From assembly GCA_021738625.1 (NCBI GenBank), contig JAIPBS010000023.1:1-60854 (forward strand): 60,854 nt of DNA, read 5' to 3'. Of the stretch, positions 17,912 to 28,657 are shown in pieces. The notes under the pieces are model-generated. The model was not told the origin of the DNA, ran no database searches, and saw only the letters and a list, made by a program, of their open reading frames with translations. The translations under genes were made by a program, and so were the position numbers. The stretch comes from Bacteroidales bacterium (GTDB lineage Bacteria; Bacteroidota; Bacteroidia; Bacteroidales; JAIOZK01). The stretch's first letter is position 1; each line of letters opens with the position of its first letter.

Positions 17912-20900
17912 TTATTGACTCAGGGTAAACCGCAAGGTTATGCCACCGTTGGTTGTAGAGTTTCTGTACTGGTTGGAGACAAAGGGATTGTTGATCACCT
18001 TGTCGAAGAACAGCCTGATGTTGAATCGCTGGTTGATATTATAATCTGCGCTGGTGTTGATGCTGATTATTTTCTGACCGCTTGAGATCTGGTTCACGTC
18101 TTCATCCAACCTGCGCAGGATGGTTTTGTTGCTTCGGATGGAGAAATCAGCGCGTATGTCAAGATCGCTTTTCACTCTTCTGCTGGAGCCTCTTCCACCT
18201 GAAGTGATAAAGGAGAAGGATACATCTTTGATCTTGTAACCCATACCAACAATAAATTCATCGCTTTTAACCTCGGTAAGCTGGTTGTTTATAAAGCTGA
18301 ATGCCAGGTTCCGGGCCTTTTTATATTCCAGTTTGGTCGACATGTTGTTGTTCATGGTAACATCCAGTCCGATCAGAGGTGAAAACTGCTCGGTTACCGA
18401 AATGGCGCTGATGTCGTATTTGGGTATGAAATTCTGGCTGTTTGCAAAAAGCCTGCTCGGGTGTCCGTTCTTTTCGGCATATTCGGTATACCTGGTAAAA
18501 CCGGCCACATTATATGCCGACATGTATCCGTGAGAGATGGTGATCTTCCTGAATCTTTCCTTGATAAAAGGAATATTGATCAGACCTGAGAAAGTGAGGC
18601 GCCAGTTGGGCAGAGGTAATTTCGGGAAACGCACCAGGCTGGCGTCTCCGGGTTGTTTTCCCGAGTATGCTGCCAGGAAAGCGTGCTGGAGTACTTCCTG
18701 TTGCGTAGGTCCATAGCCCAGGGGGAATCTTCTGGTTATTCTCTGCCCATCCACAGTCACGGTGTCGGTGACATATTCCCCGTTCCAGTTGGGATTTTCT
18801 CTGGCCAGCCGGTCTGCAATTATTGTACGGTATTCCTTGAAGTTTTCGAATACTTCAGAAATGTTGTTATCAAGATCTTTTATAAAAGCTGTACCGATCA
18901 TCAGATATGACATGCTGAAGCTTCCCCTTTCCATTTCCGAGAAGCGGTTGAACTCCCCGGTGGTATCCATTCTCAGGAAGGCTTCGAATGTATTGGAATA
19001 GGCCCGGTCGGCGCTGATTTCCAACCGGAGGTCCCTGAAAGGCTCGTAGGTTAAACGCATGTTGAGATTGTCGCTATGCTTGGTTGCAAAAGCTTGGTTA
19101 ACCAGGGTGTCGGGGGTGATCCACCCGTAGCGGAAGGCGTCGTTGGTGATATCGCGCTGATCCCCGAAAACAAAACCGATTCCCGGCGCCAGTGATGTGG
19201 GATATTCGCCACCGAAAATGGAAGGATCCTTGTAAACGCTGGTATCGGGTGTGTATTTCCAGTTGATCCCGATGGCGTTGGGTTCGGGAACAAAGCCGGG
19301 CAGGAAGGTGCCATTCGTTTCCGAATAGGTGAATGAGGCTTTCTTTATGCCGGTTGCAATTCGCAAAATGTTGTCCGCCACAAACTTCAGGTAATTGGTT
19401 CCTTTTTCCTGATCGGTGGTGTCGCTTTCTTTTTCCTTTTCCGGCCCTTGCCTGCCGGGCGGACGCTGCATGGGCCTTCTGCCTCCACGTTTGCTTCCCT
19501 CATTCAGTTTGGAAAGATAAGGGATCTTGTCATATAGTTGATCGAGGGAGAAATCACCGTTTATCTGTATGGTATTTGAGTTCTGGATTTGATTGCCCAC
19601 CCGGTCGCGTATGGATTTGGGTGAAGCAGTCCAGGTGTATTGCCCTCTATAGCCGGCCTGCAAATTAACCCAGTTAAGGAAAGGTATTTTATTGATGGGC
19701 AACCTGTAATTGGCCGATATGGTTTGATGATAGCGATCAATGCTTCCAAAGTTGAATATCTCATTCCTTATGGTGTCTTTGTAAGCCTCATATTCGGAAG
19801 TACCTTTGTCGGGAAGGCCCTGTGGCTCGTCGATATAGGCCTTGGCATTGGCGCTGTATTCGATGTTGAGATTTTGGGTAAGATCGTATTTCAATTCATA
19901 GGTCCGGTTCCAGTCCCATCGTTTCATGGTGTATGTTTCCGTCTTTACCAGGCCAATGCTCTTGTTCCTGAGTTTTCGCTCGTTGATCTCCCGATACATA
20001 TCGGTCCTGAAGGCCAGTGACTTGGGCAGATAGTAAAAATTGAAATCCCGGATGATCTTAAACAGATCCGAAGATTTTAGAAAGCCGATACCGGCCAGGG
20101 GTTTTATATTCTGTGGATTGGAATTGTATGCATAGCCGAAACCACCATTGTAAATCTTTTGCATATCAAATTCAACATCGATGTTTCGTATAAAAACTTC
20201 GGAGTATGCATAGGAAAAGTTAAAGTTTTCGATGTCGTATATTTTGGGCTTTTTGTTGCGGTTGGTCCTTGTTTTGCGCACATTCATAAAATTGATGCTT
20301 TTGCGCTGCACAAATTCCTGGGTGATCTTTTTCAGAGAATCTCTTTCTGCTTCCGAATCATATGTATCCAGCTCATCTTTCAGCTTGATATCGGGGTCGA
20401 GCGGATTGTATTGGGGTACAACATGGGTTTCGGAATAGTCGAAATGCATGGGGATTTTGATGCCGGTTTCCTCAGGGAAGAATTTGCCAAGTTCCACGTC
20501 CGTGGAGATATCGAACTGGGTAACGGCTTCCCGCTGGGTTTCGTCGATCTTTTGATCGAGGCTTCCGAAGTTGGGCGTGCTGTGCATCCCGCTCACCGTT
20601 ACACGTCCCAGGTCGGCCAGGTTGGCCGATACGCGTGCGGAAGCGGCCCATCCGCCTTGTTTGTTGAAATCCGTCAATCGCAACTCGTTGATCCATACTT
20701 CCACGGATTTCGGCTTGCCGTCGTCTCCATCTTGCAGAACCTGTTTTTTCGGATTTCTCACTCCAATCATGATCGCCTTCACATCGCTGATGCTGGGAAC
20801 ACCCAGAACGGTGATCTTGCCGTCGCCCTCGCCCTCATACTCGATGTATGGCCTGTTGATGGCGAGATTGCTGTTGGGGTCGCGCATCTTCACATTCCTG

Positions 20901-23900
20901 TTTTGCTTGATCTGCACAATCTTTTCCAGGTCGATGTCCACATTGTTGGCCTCGGGCCAGATCAGGGCGGGATCCCTCACCACCTCGCCGGGCGACCAGT
21001 CGGTGAAGGTCAGAGGCAATTCATATTCATAATAATTTTCAGTGAGGTCGGAGCCAAAACGGATAAAGACGGTCATATCCCCGTAATCTAGGTTTTCATT
21101 GGCAAATACCTTTTCGGCATGAACGAACATCTTCAGATGGCCGTACTGCCTGAAGTCAAAGTCGGTTGTTTTAAAGGCCCCTTTTGCGGCGCCGTCAGTC
21201 AGGTCAATTACTTTCAGCACCATGGATTGCTCGTTTTGCTGCGTGAGGTTTGTTGTTCCGATATTGATCTCCCTGTCGATGCCTGGAGGAAGCGTATAAT
21301 TTACCGGGTTTCTGCCGCTGTTTTCCTCCACATTCACGGCACTGATGTCAAATTGGGTTTCTGCCTGCTGGTTGCTTGGAATATATTCGCCGGGTGCAAG
21401 CAGAGGTTGGTTGTATCTTCTCCATTCACCGCGCACCAATTCGAGGGTGGCAAAACGGCAAATGACGGGTTTCTCAAAATCTTTCATAAAAACACGCATA
21501 AAGCGGATCGACCGAAAGTCTTGTATATTTCCCACAACCTTATCAGGGCTCCTGACCGGGATTTTAAACTGGTACCATTTCACATTGGTGGTTTCCTTAT
21601 TTGGCAGATTTACTCCAACGGCTTCGTGTATGTCGGCAATGAAATTTTCACCCACTTTCATTTTGTCAGGATCCAACTCCACCACATACTGATAATAGCG
21701 TTCGGCCTCACTCAGCGTATTGTCCCTGTTGATGTCTTCCACATTGGGCAATGTGGTAGCGGCAATAGGATAGGGTTCGGGGTTTTGCTCATCGGTGGGG
21801 GAGTTGCCATCGGGATTGTTGTAGTTTTTGTAACGTTCGGCTATGCTTGTTTCAGTTATGGCTTCACCTCTGAAATACTGGTAATTGTCTGTCGAAGGGT
21901 CGGCAACAATATTATCAAAGGCTTCGGCAGTGATCTCTCCGTCGAGGTATTTTTGCCGGATCAACGCCAGGTAATTATTCCCATAGGGATTGCTTTCCAG
22001 GAAAGAGCGTTCGTCATCATCCATCAGCCCGTCATAACCCACATCCTGGTATGGCCTTGACGAGGGCTGATCGTCGAAGGATTCCACCAAAGCCTGAACG
22101 GTAGGTACGCGTCCCCAGATGGTGGTATCCACATTGGAAACTTCAGGACCGGTGGGCAGGCCGTTTTCAAAGCTTTTTCGCCCGTCCCTCAGAATGTCTT
22201 CCGAAACATCCCCCAGGTTAATATAAAGTTTGCCGCTATTGGCGGAATCACCGCTAAAAGGATCCATCATCCAGAATTCAATGTACTCCACATTGGTAGC
22301 TTCAAAATCGCTGGATTCGATTTTGCGCATCATACCGCCCCATCGTGAGTCAGGATCCTGCAGCCGGCCCTCGTCGTCGATTCCTGCTGAAATACCCGAA
22401 ACAGGCTCGATATCGTAATTGTAAGGGCCTTTTTCATCGGGATAGTAAGCCAGGTTTAAAATGGGTATATTGGTAGGTTGTCCGCTGGGAACTTCTTTTT
22501 CGGGAAAAATTTCCGTTTCCAAAACCTGACGTACAGAATTTTTGGAAATTTCGTCGGTGGTAATGTTGGGCGGCCTCAGATTGCCTGTTCGGTCGTAAAA
22601 GATGGGATCGATGATATACCAGGCCAGTTTGGCCCTGTTTTTACCATAGTTGATACCTTCTGTGAGAGCGGCTTCGGGGAACAGCTCGGTTTGACCTTGC
22701 GGGGTGCTGGCCAAAAACCAGGAGCCGATGTTCTTCAGATCGATGGTGGATTTGCTGCCTTCGAAGTCATCAATGTAGGAGGTGCCGGTTTTGCCAATGG
22801 CCCGGCTATGCCCCGGCAGGAAGTGGGCGAATTCGCCTTCCATTGATATCCTGGATGGGGCCTTTGTTTCTATCAGTGGGATATTGTCGACCATTTTGGT
22901 CAGCCAGCGCGATTCGGTTTCATAATCCAGGTTGAAACCGTAAATGGTATTGCTAATGGGTGAATCACCATAGTTTGTCTTTTGTGTAAGGGGCCTTTCT
23001 GTCAAATTCAGTATGGTACCTCCGAAATTGAAGTTCTCGCTGATGCGGTGCTCAAAATTCAAACCCATCAGGCGTTTTGTCTGGATGGAGAAAAGGGCGT
23101 TGTTTTCCAGGTTGATTTTGATGGGGGTGCCTGAATTTAAAATTCCTTCGTTGATAATGCGCACGCGACCCAGCGTATAGTCCACCGTATAATCCACGTT
23201 TTCTACCAGTTGTCGTCCACCGGCTGTCACGGTCACCGATCCCCTGGGCACATTAAAGGCGTTCAGCGAGATCTCGTTGCTCACCGAAGATTTATAATAT
23301 CCCTGGATGAGGTATTTGTTCTTATCCGGAAATTGCTCGGCTCCGGTTTTGGTCAGGGTATAAAGCGAATCGTAGGCATACTTGCTGGCCAGGGCTGTGT
23401 CCTGTTCGAAAATCTTTCTCATATGGCGTCCGAAAGGTTCAAGCACAGTGAAATACACCCTTCCATTGGAAGCCTGTATGGTGCCTCCGCTGGTAGCTGC
23501 CCCGTTAATAAAATCGAACATGCCGTCGGGAAAGGGATTCAATTGTTGGTCGAGCTTGTCAAAATTGAACAGGCGAAGCAGGGGAACTCCCTTCACATCT
23601 TCGGGCCCTTCGGTGAAATAAGCGGTCGGAACCCCATTTTCATTTCCCGAATAAAAAATATTCAGCATAAAATCCTGCTGGTTCACCTGGTAGGCGCCGA
23701 TGTTGTAAACATTTTTCATCATCAGCTTCCAGAGCGGGTTGTTTACATTCAGGGATGTACTTTTCAACAGTTTTACGATCAGGCAGTTGGGAGAAGTGAT
23801 CCCCTGATCTGAGAATTCACCCACCTGGTAAACTGCAGTATCGCCAATCTTTGTATATTGAAATGCCACCGCCAGCACCTGGTCGGAATTGAGGTTGGTA

Positions 23901-25288
23901 TTGAGTGAAATAAATCCCAGTTTGCTGTTGATGGTATATTCCGAAGGCTCAAGCTTGCGTGCGCTTTCCACTTTCTCAAAATCTTCTCCGGAAACCATAT
24001 AGCCCCCCTGGCCGATACCGAAAGGATCGCCTTTGAGGTAATTGGAAACAATGTTGATATCTCTGACTTTGGTGGTGTCGAGCTGGGAGATCAGGTTGTT
24101 TGTATTGTTTGAAGGCAGCCGCCGACCGGGCTTAGGTTGTATTTTATCGTTGTACGGATCATATGAACCCAGGTCGGTAAAAGCGACAATGTTCCGGTTT
24201 TCAGTGACGGCAGCTCCAATATTGGTTACCCAAACTTCCATTTTGGTAATGTTGATGTCGGAACTGACCACGGGAAGTTCTGCCAAAGCACCTTCATACT
24301 GGCCTCTGAAATACCGGGCAAGAAAGAAGTGCCTGTTTTCTTCATAGTCCAGGGCGGTAAGCTCAAACTCATTGCGCTGAGCGCCGCCTTCAACAGTAAT
24401 GGTTGAAGACTCGCTTTCCTGCTGGGAGAAAACACCGGTTACGGTGGTACGGCCAAATTGCAGACGGGTTTTAACTCCGAACAAAGCCTGACTTCCTGTG
24501 ATCAGGGAAGTGTTCAGTGGCAGGCTAACGTCGCCGGCTTCGATCAGCTTGATGATGTCGTCTTCATCCCCTTCATATTTCAACTTTAGCTTGTTTTCAA
24601 AGTCAAACTGGCTTTCGGTGTTGTAGTTTGTTTTGAACTCGATCTTATCTCCGATCTTTGCCACAACGTTCATCTGGATCTTTTCCTTGAAATCAAAATT
24701 GACCGTACGTTGCTGTCTCACGTTCAGCAGCGGGTCGTCCCTTCTGTTGGCCAGCACGCCAAAGGTAAGTTCGGCCGACCCTTGCGGCCGGATGTCGATG
24801 GTGCTGCCGCCGAAGATCTTATCAAAAGCTTTGTTGGCAATATGGATTTGAGGGATAATCCCCTCGCGCTGGTCTTGTCCGGCAGTAAGGGATCTTTCCT
24901 TCCAGTAGTTTTTTATACTTTGATTCAGTTCATATCGTCTGTATTCATCCAGGCTCATGTAAGTGGGGTCCCTGTAATAGAAGTCACCGATTTTCTTTTT
25001 AAAGATGTATTGACCGGTTACCGGATCGTATTCAACAACGGTTTCAATATTAGAGGGTGTTTTCAGGAAGAGGGCATTGGTATCGGGTTGCTGAAAGGGA
25101 ATACCAGGATCATCCTGAAAAGGATAGATCAGTTCTATTTCATTGGTGTCGGGTTCGATGGTATCGGGAGGAGGGTAAAGTTGCAGCGCTCCGCTTGTCA
25201 TGCGGTAGATTGAAGCATTGGACACCAGTACCAAAACCAAAACAAATATAAAAACAAATAACCGGAAATATTTACTTATTTGCTTCAA
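17912..25288 (-). CDS. sprA: SprA (Sov), outer-membrane translocon of type IX secretion
   Basis: SprA is the very large outer-membrane barrel through which type IX secretion cargo leaves the cell; the Flavobacterium protein is about 2,400 residues and forms a 36-strand barrel. This copy is 2,458 residues and appears intact. It has an N-terminal signal (hydrophobic residues 8-24), the conserved regions around NYLALIRQKYL and GTSYIDDFEGSKSTIDL, and a barrel-type C terminus ending TLRFTLSQ. The only start in frame before a stop codon is TTG at 25288, with no clear ribosome site. ruvA lies upstream and gcvH downstream, a neighbourhood I recall from other Bacteroidota. Confidence 0.97.
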   Translation of the reverse strand: MKQISKYFRLFVFIFVLVLVLVSNASIYRMTSGALQLYPPPDTIEPDTNEIELIYPFQDDPGIPFQQPDTNALFLKTPSNIETVVEYDPVTGQYIFKKKIGDFYYRDPTYMSLDEYRRYELNQSIKNYWKERSLTAGQDQREGIIPQIHIANKAFDKIFGGSTIDIRPQGSAELTFGVLANRRDDPLLNVRQQRTVNFDFKEKIQMNVVAKIGDKIEFKTNYNTESQFDFENKLKLKYEGDEDDIIKLIEAGDVSLPLNTSLITGSQALFGVKTRLQFGRTTVTGVFSQQESESSTITVEGGAQRNEFELTALDYEENRHFFLARYFRGQYEGALAELPVVSSDINITKMEVWVTNIGAAVTENRNIVAFTDLGSYDPYNDKIQPKPGRRLPSNNTNNLISQLDTTKVRDINIVSNYLKGDPFGIGQGGYMVSGEDFEKVESARKLEPSEYTINSKLGFISLNTNLNSDQVLAVAFQYTKIGDTAVYQVGEFSDQGITSPNCLIVKLLKSTSLNVNNPLWKLMMKNVYNIGAYQVNQQDFMLNIFYSGNENGVPTAYFTEGPEDVKGVPLLRLFNFDKLDQQLNPFPDGMFDFINGAATSGGTIQASNGRVYFTVLEPFGRHMRKIFEQDTALASKYAYDSLYTLTKTGAEQFPDKNKYLIQGYYKSSVSNEISLNAFNVPRGSVTVTAGGRQLVENVDYTVDYTLGRVRIINEGILNSGTPIKINLENNALFSIQTKRLMGLNFEHRISENFNFGGTILNLTERPLTQKTNYGDSPISNTIYGFNLDYETESRWLTKMVDNIPLIETKAPSRISMEGEFAHFLPGHSRAIGKTGTSYIDDFEGSKSTIDLKNIGSWFLASTPQGQTELFPEAALTEGINYGKNRAKLAWYIIDPIFYDRTGNLRPPNITTDEISKNSVRQVLETEIFPEKEVPSGQPTNIPILNLAYYPDEKGPYNYDIEPVSGISAGIDDEGRLQDPDSRWGGMMRKIESSDFEATNVEYIEFWMMDPFSGDSANSGKLYINLGDVSEDILRDGRKSFENGLPTGPEVSNVDTTIWGRVPTVQALVESFDDQPSSRPYQDVGYDGLMDDDERSFLESNPYGNNYLALIRQKYLDGEITAEAFDNIVADPSTDNYQYFRGEAITETSIAERYKNYNNPDGNSPTDEQNPEPYPIAATTLPNVEDINRDNTLSEAERYYQYVVELDPDKMKVGENFIADIHEAVGVNLPNKETTNVKWYQFKIPVRSPDKVVGNIQDFRSIRFMRVFMKDFEKPVICRFATLELVRGEWRRYNQPLLAPGEYIPSNQQAETQFDISAVNVEENSGRNPVNYTLPPGIDREINIGTTNLTQQNEQSMVLKVIDLTDGAAKGAFKTTDFDFRQYGHLKMFVHAEKVFANENLDYGDMTVFIRFGSDLTENYYEYELPLTFTDWSPGEVVRDPALIWPEANNVDIDLEKIVQIKQNRNVKMRDPNSNLAINRPYIEYEGEGDGKITVLGVPSISDVKAIMIGVRNPKKQVLQDGDDGKPKSVEVWINELRLTDFNKQGGWAASARVSANLADLGRVTVSGMHSTPNFGSLDQKIDETQREAVTQFDISTDVELGKFFPEETGIKIPMHFDYSETHVVPQYNPLDPDIKLKDELDTYDSEAERDSLKKITQEFVQRKSINFMNVRKTRTNRNKKPKIYDIENFNFSYAYSEVFIRNIDVEFDMQKIYNGGFGYAYNSNPQNIKPLAGIGFLKSSDLFKIIRDFNFYYLPKSLAFRTDMYREINERKLRNKSIGLVKTETYTMKRWDWNRTYELKYDLTQNLNIEYSANAKAYIDEPQGLPDKGTSEYEAYKDTIRNEIFNFGSIDRYHQTISANYRLPINKIPFLNWVNLQAGYRGQYTWTASPKSIRDRVGNQIQNSNTIQINGDFSLDQLYDKIPYLSKLNEGSKRGGRRPMQRPPGRQGPEKEKESDTTDQEKGTNYLKFVADNILRIATGIKKASFTYSETNGTFLPGFVPEPNAIGINWKYTPDTSVYKDPSIFGGEYPTSLAPGIGFVFGDQRDITNDAFRYGWITPDTLVNQAFATKHSDNLNMRLTYEPFRDLRLEISADRAYSNTFEAFLRMDTTGEFNRFSEMERGSFSMSYLMIGTAFIKDLDNNISEVFENFKEYRTIIADRLARENPNWNGEYVTDTVTVDGQRITRRFPLGYGPTQQEVLQHAFLAAYSGKQPGDASLVRFPKLPLPNWRLTFSGLINIPFIKERFRKITISHGYMSAYNVAGFTRYTEYAEKNGHPSRLFANSQNFIPKYDISAISVTEQFSPLIGLDVTMNNNMSTKLEYKKARNLAFSFINNQLTEVKSDEFIVGMGYKIKDVSFSFITSGGRGSSRRVKSDLDIRADFSIRSNKTILRRLDEDVNQISSGQKIISINTSADYNINQRFNIRLFFDKVINNPFVSNQYRNSTTNGGITLRFTLSQ

Positions 25289-25319
25289 ACGCTTTTGATT
25301 TATCTCTTAATTATCATAC

Positions 25320-25357
25320 AAAAAAATCATTCAAAGGCCAAAGGGCCAGAATGATTT
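25320..25357 (-). terminator. Rho-independent terminator between ruvA and sprA
   Basis: On the minus strand the arms AAATCATTC and GAATGATTT, with an inner GGCC/GGCC pair, form a hairpin followed by seven T. It lies 33 bp after the ruvA stop and 32 bp before the sprA start. sprA must therefore be transcribed by read-through or from a promoter in that short space. Confidence 0.8.
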
Positions 25358-25389
25358 CCCACCTTTTTTACCCAATCAATTTGATTTCA

Positions 25390-25974
25390 CTACAAAATCT
25401 TTAGAGCATGTTTTATCAAATCTTCCACTGAGAGTGTGCCTTCATGCTTGTTCAAAACTTTGTCTAAGGCTTTCTCAGCAAGGTTTTTATTAAAACCTAA
25501 AGTTGTTAGACCTGATAACGCTTCAATTTTTAGGGTATTGTGTTTAAAATCCAATTTTTCGACCTCTGTTCCAGCCTTCTCAAGCTTGTCTTTCAGGTCT
25601 ACCACGATGCGTTGGGCGGTTTTTCCTCCGATTCCCTTAACCGACTGAAGCACAGGGGTGTTTCCTGTGAGGATGGCTTCAGCGACTTCTGCAGGGGCAA
25701 GTGAGGACAGGATCAGTCGGGCCGTGTTGGCTCCCACACCCGAAACACTGATCAGTTGCCTGAACAGTGCGCGTTCTCCTTCATCGGCAAAGCCATAAAG
25801 CAGTTGGGCGTCTTCTCTGATCACCAGATGCGTGTATAGACGGCATTTTTCTTCGTGGCCGATTTTGCTGTAGGTATTCAGCGAAATGTGAAGCAAAAAA
25901 CCCATTCCGTTCACGTCGATAACAACATGGGCGGGGTTCTTTTCTGCAAGGCGTCCTTCAATGTATGCGTACAT
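25390..25974 (-). CDS. ruvA: Holliday junction-binding protein RuvA
   Basis: RuvA binds the four-way junction and loads RuvB. The 194-residue protein has the N-terminal OB domain (MYAYIEGRLAEKNPAHVVID), two helix-hairpin-helix motifs (SVSGVGANTARLILS and SVKGIGGKTAQRIVVDLKDK) and the small C-terminal RuvB-interacting domain from about residue 150. Length is normal. ruvB is 23 kb away on the same strand. Confidence 0.96.
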   Translation of the reverse strand: MYAYIEGRLAEKNPAHVVIDVNGMGFLLHISLNTYSKIGHEEKCRLYTHLVIREDAQLLYGFADEGERALFRQLISVSGVGANTARLILSSLAPAEVAEAILTGNTPVLQSVKGIGGKTAQRIVVDLKDKLEKAGTEVEKLDFKHNTLKIEALSGLTTLGFNKNLAEKALDKVLNKHEGTLSVEDLIKHALKIL

Positions 25975-26111
25975 GCTAATTTGTTTGTTGTTCGTATCCG
26001 GATATCTCAGGATACAAACTTATTATTTTTTCATCATTTAAGAATCAATTTAAATTAAGTCCGCAGCCAAAATAAATTTGTAATGAGAAAATTAAGATGG
26101 AAATATATTGT

Positions 26112-26119
26112 TAAATTTG
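26112..26119 (+). promoter_or_regulatory. -7 element in front of maeB
   Basis: TAAATTTG matches TAnnTTTG and lies 45 bp before the maeB ATG. A second TAAATTTG occurs at 26073-26080. Neither has a clear TTTG at the -33 distance, so which one is used cannot be decided. Confidence 0.4.
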
Positions 26120-26164
26120 CCCGTTTAGCTGTTAAAAAAATAACAACCAAAGCGTAGCAGTCAT

Positions 26165-28450
26165 ATGGATAATTTATTCAGAAAAGATGCCCTGATCTAT
26201 CATTCCGAAGGTCGTCCCGGCAAAATGGAAACCATTCCGACAAAACCCTATTCAACACAACGTGATTTATCCCTGGCTTATACCCCGGGGGTTGCTGATC
26301 CCTGCAAGGAGATCCATAAGAATCCCGAAGATGTGTACAAATATACCATGAAAGGAAACCTGGTTGCCGTGATCTCCGATGGCACGGCAGTGCTGGGCCT
26401 GGGTGATATCGGCACCGAGGCCGGAAAACCCGTGATGGAAGGAAAAGGCTTGCTGTTTAAGGTGTTTGCCGATATTGATGTATATGACATTGAAGTGACC
26501 AAAAGCAGCGTTGATAAATTTGTTGAAACCGTGGTTGCGATCGCACCCACTTTCGGCGGGATCAATCTGGAAGACATCAAAGCACCCGAATGCTTCGAAA
26601 TTGAGGAAAGGATCAAGAAGGCTGTTGATATCCCGGTGATGCATGACGATCAGCACGGTACCGCCATCATTACTGCCGCGGGTTTGCTAAATGCACTTGA
26701 GATCAATAAGAAGAAAATTGATGAAATAAAAATTGTCGTGAACGGAGCTGGCGCTTCAGCTATCTCCTGTACCAGGCTTTACATCGCTTTGGGCATTAAA
26801 CCCGAAAACATCATCATGCTCGATAGCAAGGGCGTATTGCGAAAGGACAGGGATGACCTGAATAAATACAAACGTCAATTTGCAACCGACAAAGACCTGC
26901 ATACCCTGGAAGACGCCCTCAAAGGTGCCGACATGTTTCTTGGCCTTTCCGTGGCCGGTGCACTTAAAAAGGAAATGCTGCTTACCATGGCGGATGATCC
27001 CATCGTTTTCGCACTGGCCAACCCGATTCCTGAGATCCTTCCCGAAGAGGCTTTCAGTGTACGCAATGACATCATCATGGCAACGGGCCGCTCGGATTAT
27101 CCGAACCAGATCAACAATGTGCTGGGATTCCCATTTATTTTCAGAGGCGCAATGGATGTGCGTTCAACAGCGATCAATGAAGAGATGAAACTGGCCGCTT
27201 CAAAAGCTCTGGCTGGACTAGCTAAAGAGCCGGTACCAGAAGAGGTTAACATCGCTTTCCAAACAACCAACCTGAAGTTTGGGAAAAATTACATCATTCC
27301 CAAACCGATGGATCCCCGGTTGATCGTTCATGTGGCTCCGGCTGTTGCAAAGGCGGCAATAGAAACTGGTGTTGCCCGTAAACCAATAACCGATTGGGAC
27401 AAATACGCAGAGGATCTTAGCAAACGGTTGGGTATCAGTAATCCCTTAATCCGGCAAATCAAGGCACGTGCCAAGAACAACCCAAAGAAAATTGTATTTG
27501 CGGATGCCGAGAATTATAAGACCCTGAAAGCGATTGAAATCATTATGAATGAAAATATTGCCCAGCCGATACTGCTCGGCAATAAGAAAACGATCCATGA
27601 ACTGATTAAACGAAATGATCTGATGGTCGGGGATATCGAGATCATCGACCCTAAATCCGCAGCGGAAGAAGATCGAAGGCTTGAATATGCCAAACGGATT
27701 TACGAACAGCGTCAGCGATACGGGGTAACCTGGCCCATCGCAAAGAGAATGATGACCCAGCGCCATTATTTTGCTCCCATGCTGGTTGAAGCCTGTTATG
27801 CCGATGGGATGGTTTCCGGGCTTACGCGAAACTACCCTGAAACACTGCAGCCTGCTGTTCAGATCATTGGCATGAAAGAAAATGCCAATCTGGTAACGGG
27901 CATGTATATCATCAACACCAAAAAAGGACCGATCTTCTTTGCCGATTGTACGGTAAACAAAAATCCCACCAGGGAGCAACTGGTGGAAATCACTTTGCAG
28001 ACAACTTATGCCGTTGAACAGTTCAAGATCAAGCCCAGAGTGGCCTTTGTATCCTATTCCAACTTTGGCTCCTACGAAGGTAATATCCCGAGCAAACAGC
28101 GTGAAGCGGTAGCCTATCTGCACAGGCATCATCCCAATATGATTGTGGACGGGGAAATGCAGGCCAATGTGGCCCTAAACGCTGAAATATTGCGGGAAAA
28201 CTTCCCCTTCTCGAAATTGATCGACGGTCCGGCCAATGTTTTAATCTTCCCTTATTTATCTGCCGGTAACATCGCCTATAAGCTGATGCAGGAAATGGGC
28301 CATTATGAAGTGATCGGCCCGGTGATCAACGGCATGAACAAATCTGTGCATGTGTTGAACATCGATGCCAGCGTGAACGACATTGTGAATATGGTTTCTA
28401 TTGCTGTGATCGATTCTCAATGCGTTGAAGGCAGGAATAACGGAGATTAA
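26165..28450 (+). CDS. maeB: NADP-dependent malic enzyme with C-terminal phosphotransacetylase-like domain
   Basis: The enzyme oxidatively decarboxylates malate to pyruvate with reduction of NADP. The 761-residue length is that of the MaeB hybrid family: malic-enzyme catalytic and Rossmann domains in about residues 1-425 ([29 protein letters not shown]) and a phosphate acetyltransferase-like domain from about 430. In family members the second domain is regulatory, binding acetyl-CoA, rather than catalytic. It has its own terminator and is followed on the same strand by mdh, which uses the same substrate. Confidence 0.95.
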   Translation: MDNLFRKDALIYHSEGRPGKMETIPTKPYSTQRDLSLAYTPGVADPCKEIHKNPEDVYKYTMKGNLVAVISDGTAVLGLGDIGTEAGKPVMEGKGLLFKVFADIDVYDIEVTKSSVDKFVETVVAIAPTFGGINLEDIKAPECFEIEERIKKAVDIPVMHDDQHGTAIITAAGLLNALEINKKKIDEIKIVVNGAGASAISCTRLYIALGIKPENIIMLDSKGVLRKDRDDLNKYKRQFATDKDLHTLEDALKGADMFLGLSVAGALKKEMLLTMADDPIVFALANPIPEILPEEAFSVRNDIIMATGRSDYPNQINNVLGFPFIFRGAMDVRSTAINEEMKLAASKALAGLAKEPVPEEVNIAFQTTNLKFGKNYIIPKPMDPRLIVHVAPAVAKAAIETGVARKPITDWDKYAEDLSKRLGISNPLIRQIKARAKNNPKKIVFADAENYKTLKAIEIIMNENIAQPILLGNKKTIHELIKRNDLMVGDIEIIDPKSAAEEDRRLEYAKRIYEQRQRYGVTWPIAKRMMTQRHYFAPMLVEACYADGMVSGLTRNYPETLQPAVQIIGMKENANLVTGMYIINTKKGPIFFADCTVNKNPTREQLVEITLQTTYAVEQFKIKPRVAFVSYSNFGSYEGNIPSKQREAVAYLHRHHPNMIVDGEMQANVALNAEILRENFPFSKLIDGPANVLIFPYLSAGNIAYKLMQEMGHYEVIGPVINGMNKSVHVLNIDASVNDIVNMVSIAVIDSQCVEGRNNGD

Positions 28451-28476
28451 ATGTTAACATAAAACCAAGCTATTTT

Positions 28477-28509
28477 GCCCGGTGCCGATCAGGTTCCGGG
28501 CTTTTGTTT
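28477..28509 (+). terminator. Rho-independent terminator after maeB
   Basis: GCCCGG and CCGGGC frame an extended stem that continues, after one mismatch, with GCC/GGT pairing around a GATCA loop. The transcript then runs into TTTTGTTT. It separates maeB from mdh. Confidence 0.8.
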
Positions 28510-28564
28510 GCCTGATCACCCTGGATTTGGCATCTATGGATAAACAATTCTTGCCAATTATCTG

Positions 28565-28596
28565 TTTGCCAAAATATATAAATTATCATATATTTG
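28565..28596 (+). promoter_or_regulatory. Promoter of mdh
   Basis: TTTG at 28565-28568, a 20-bp spacer and TATATTTG at 28589-28596 match the Bacteroidota consensus exactly. The ATG follows 61 bp after the -7 box, and AAAAGGA lies just before it. Confidence 0.8.
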
Positions 28597-28657
28597 TACA
28601 ACACTATTAAAAATTAGTCCGATTAAAAAGAAGAAAAAAAACCAAAAGGATTCCATT

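Noticed and set aside
20159..21091. 310-codon plus-strand open frame inside sprA
   Set aside because: It is antisense to a conserved, full-length gene and has no recognisable family pattern.
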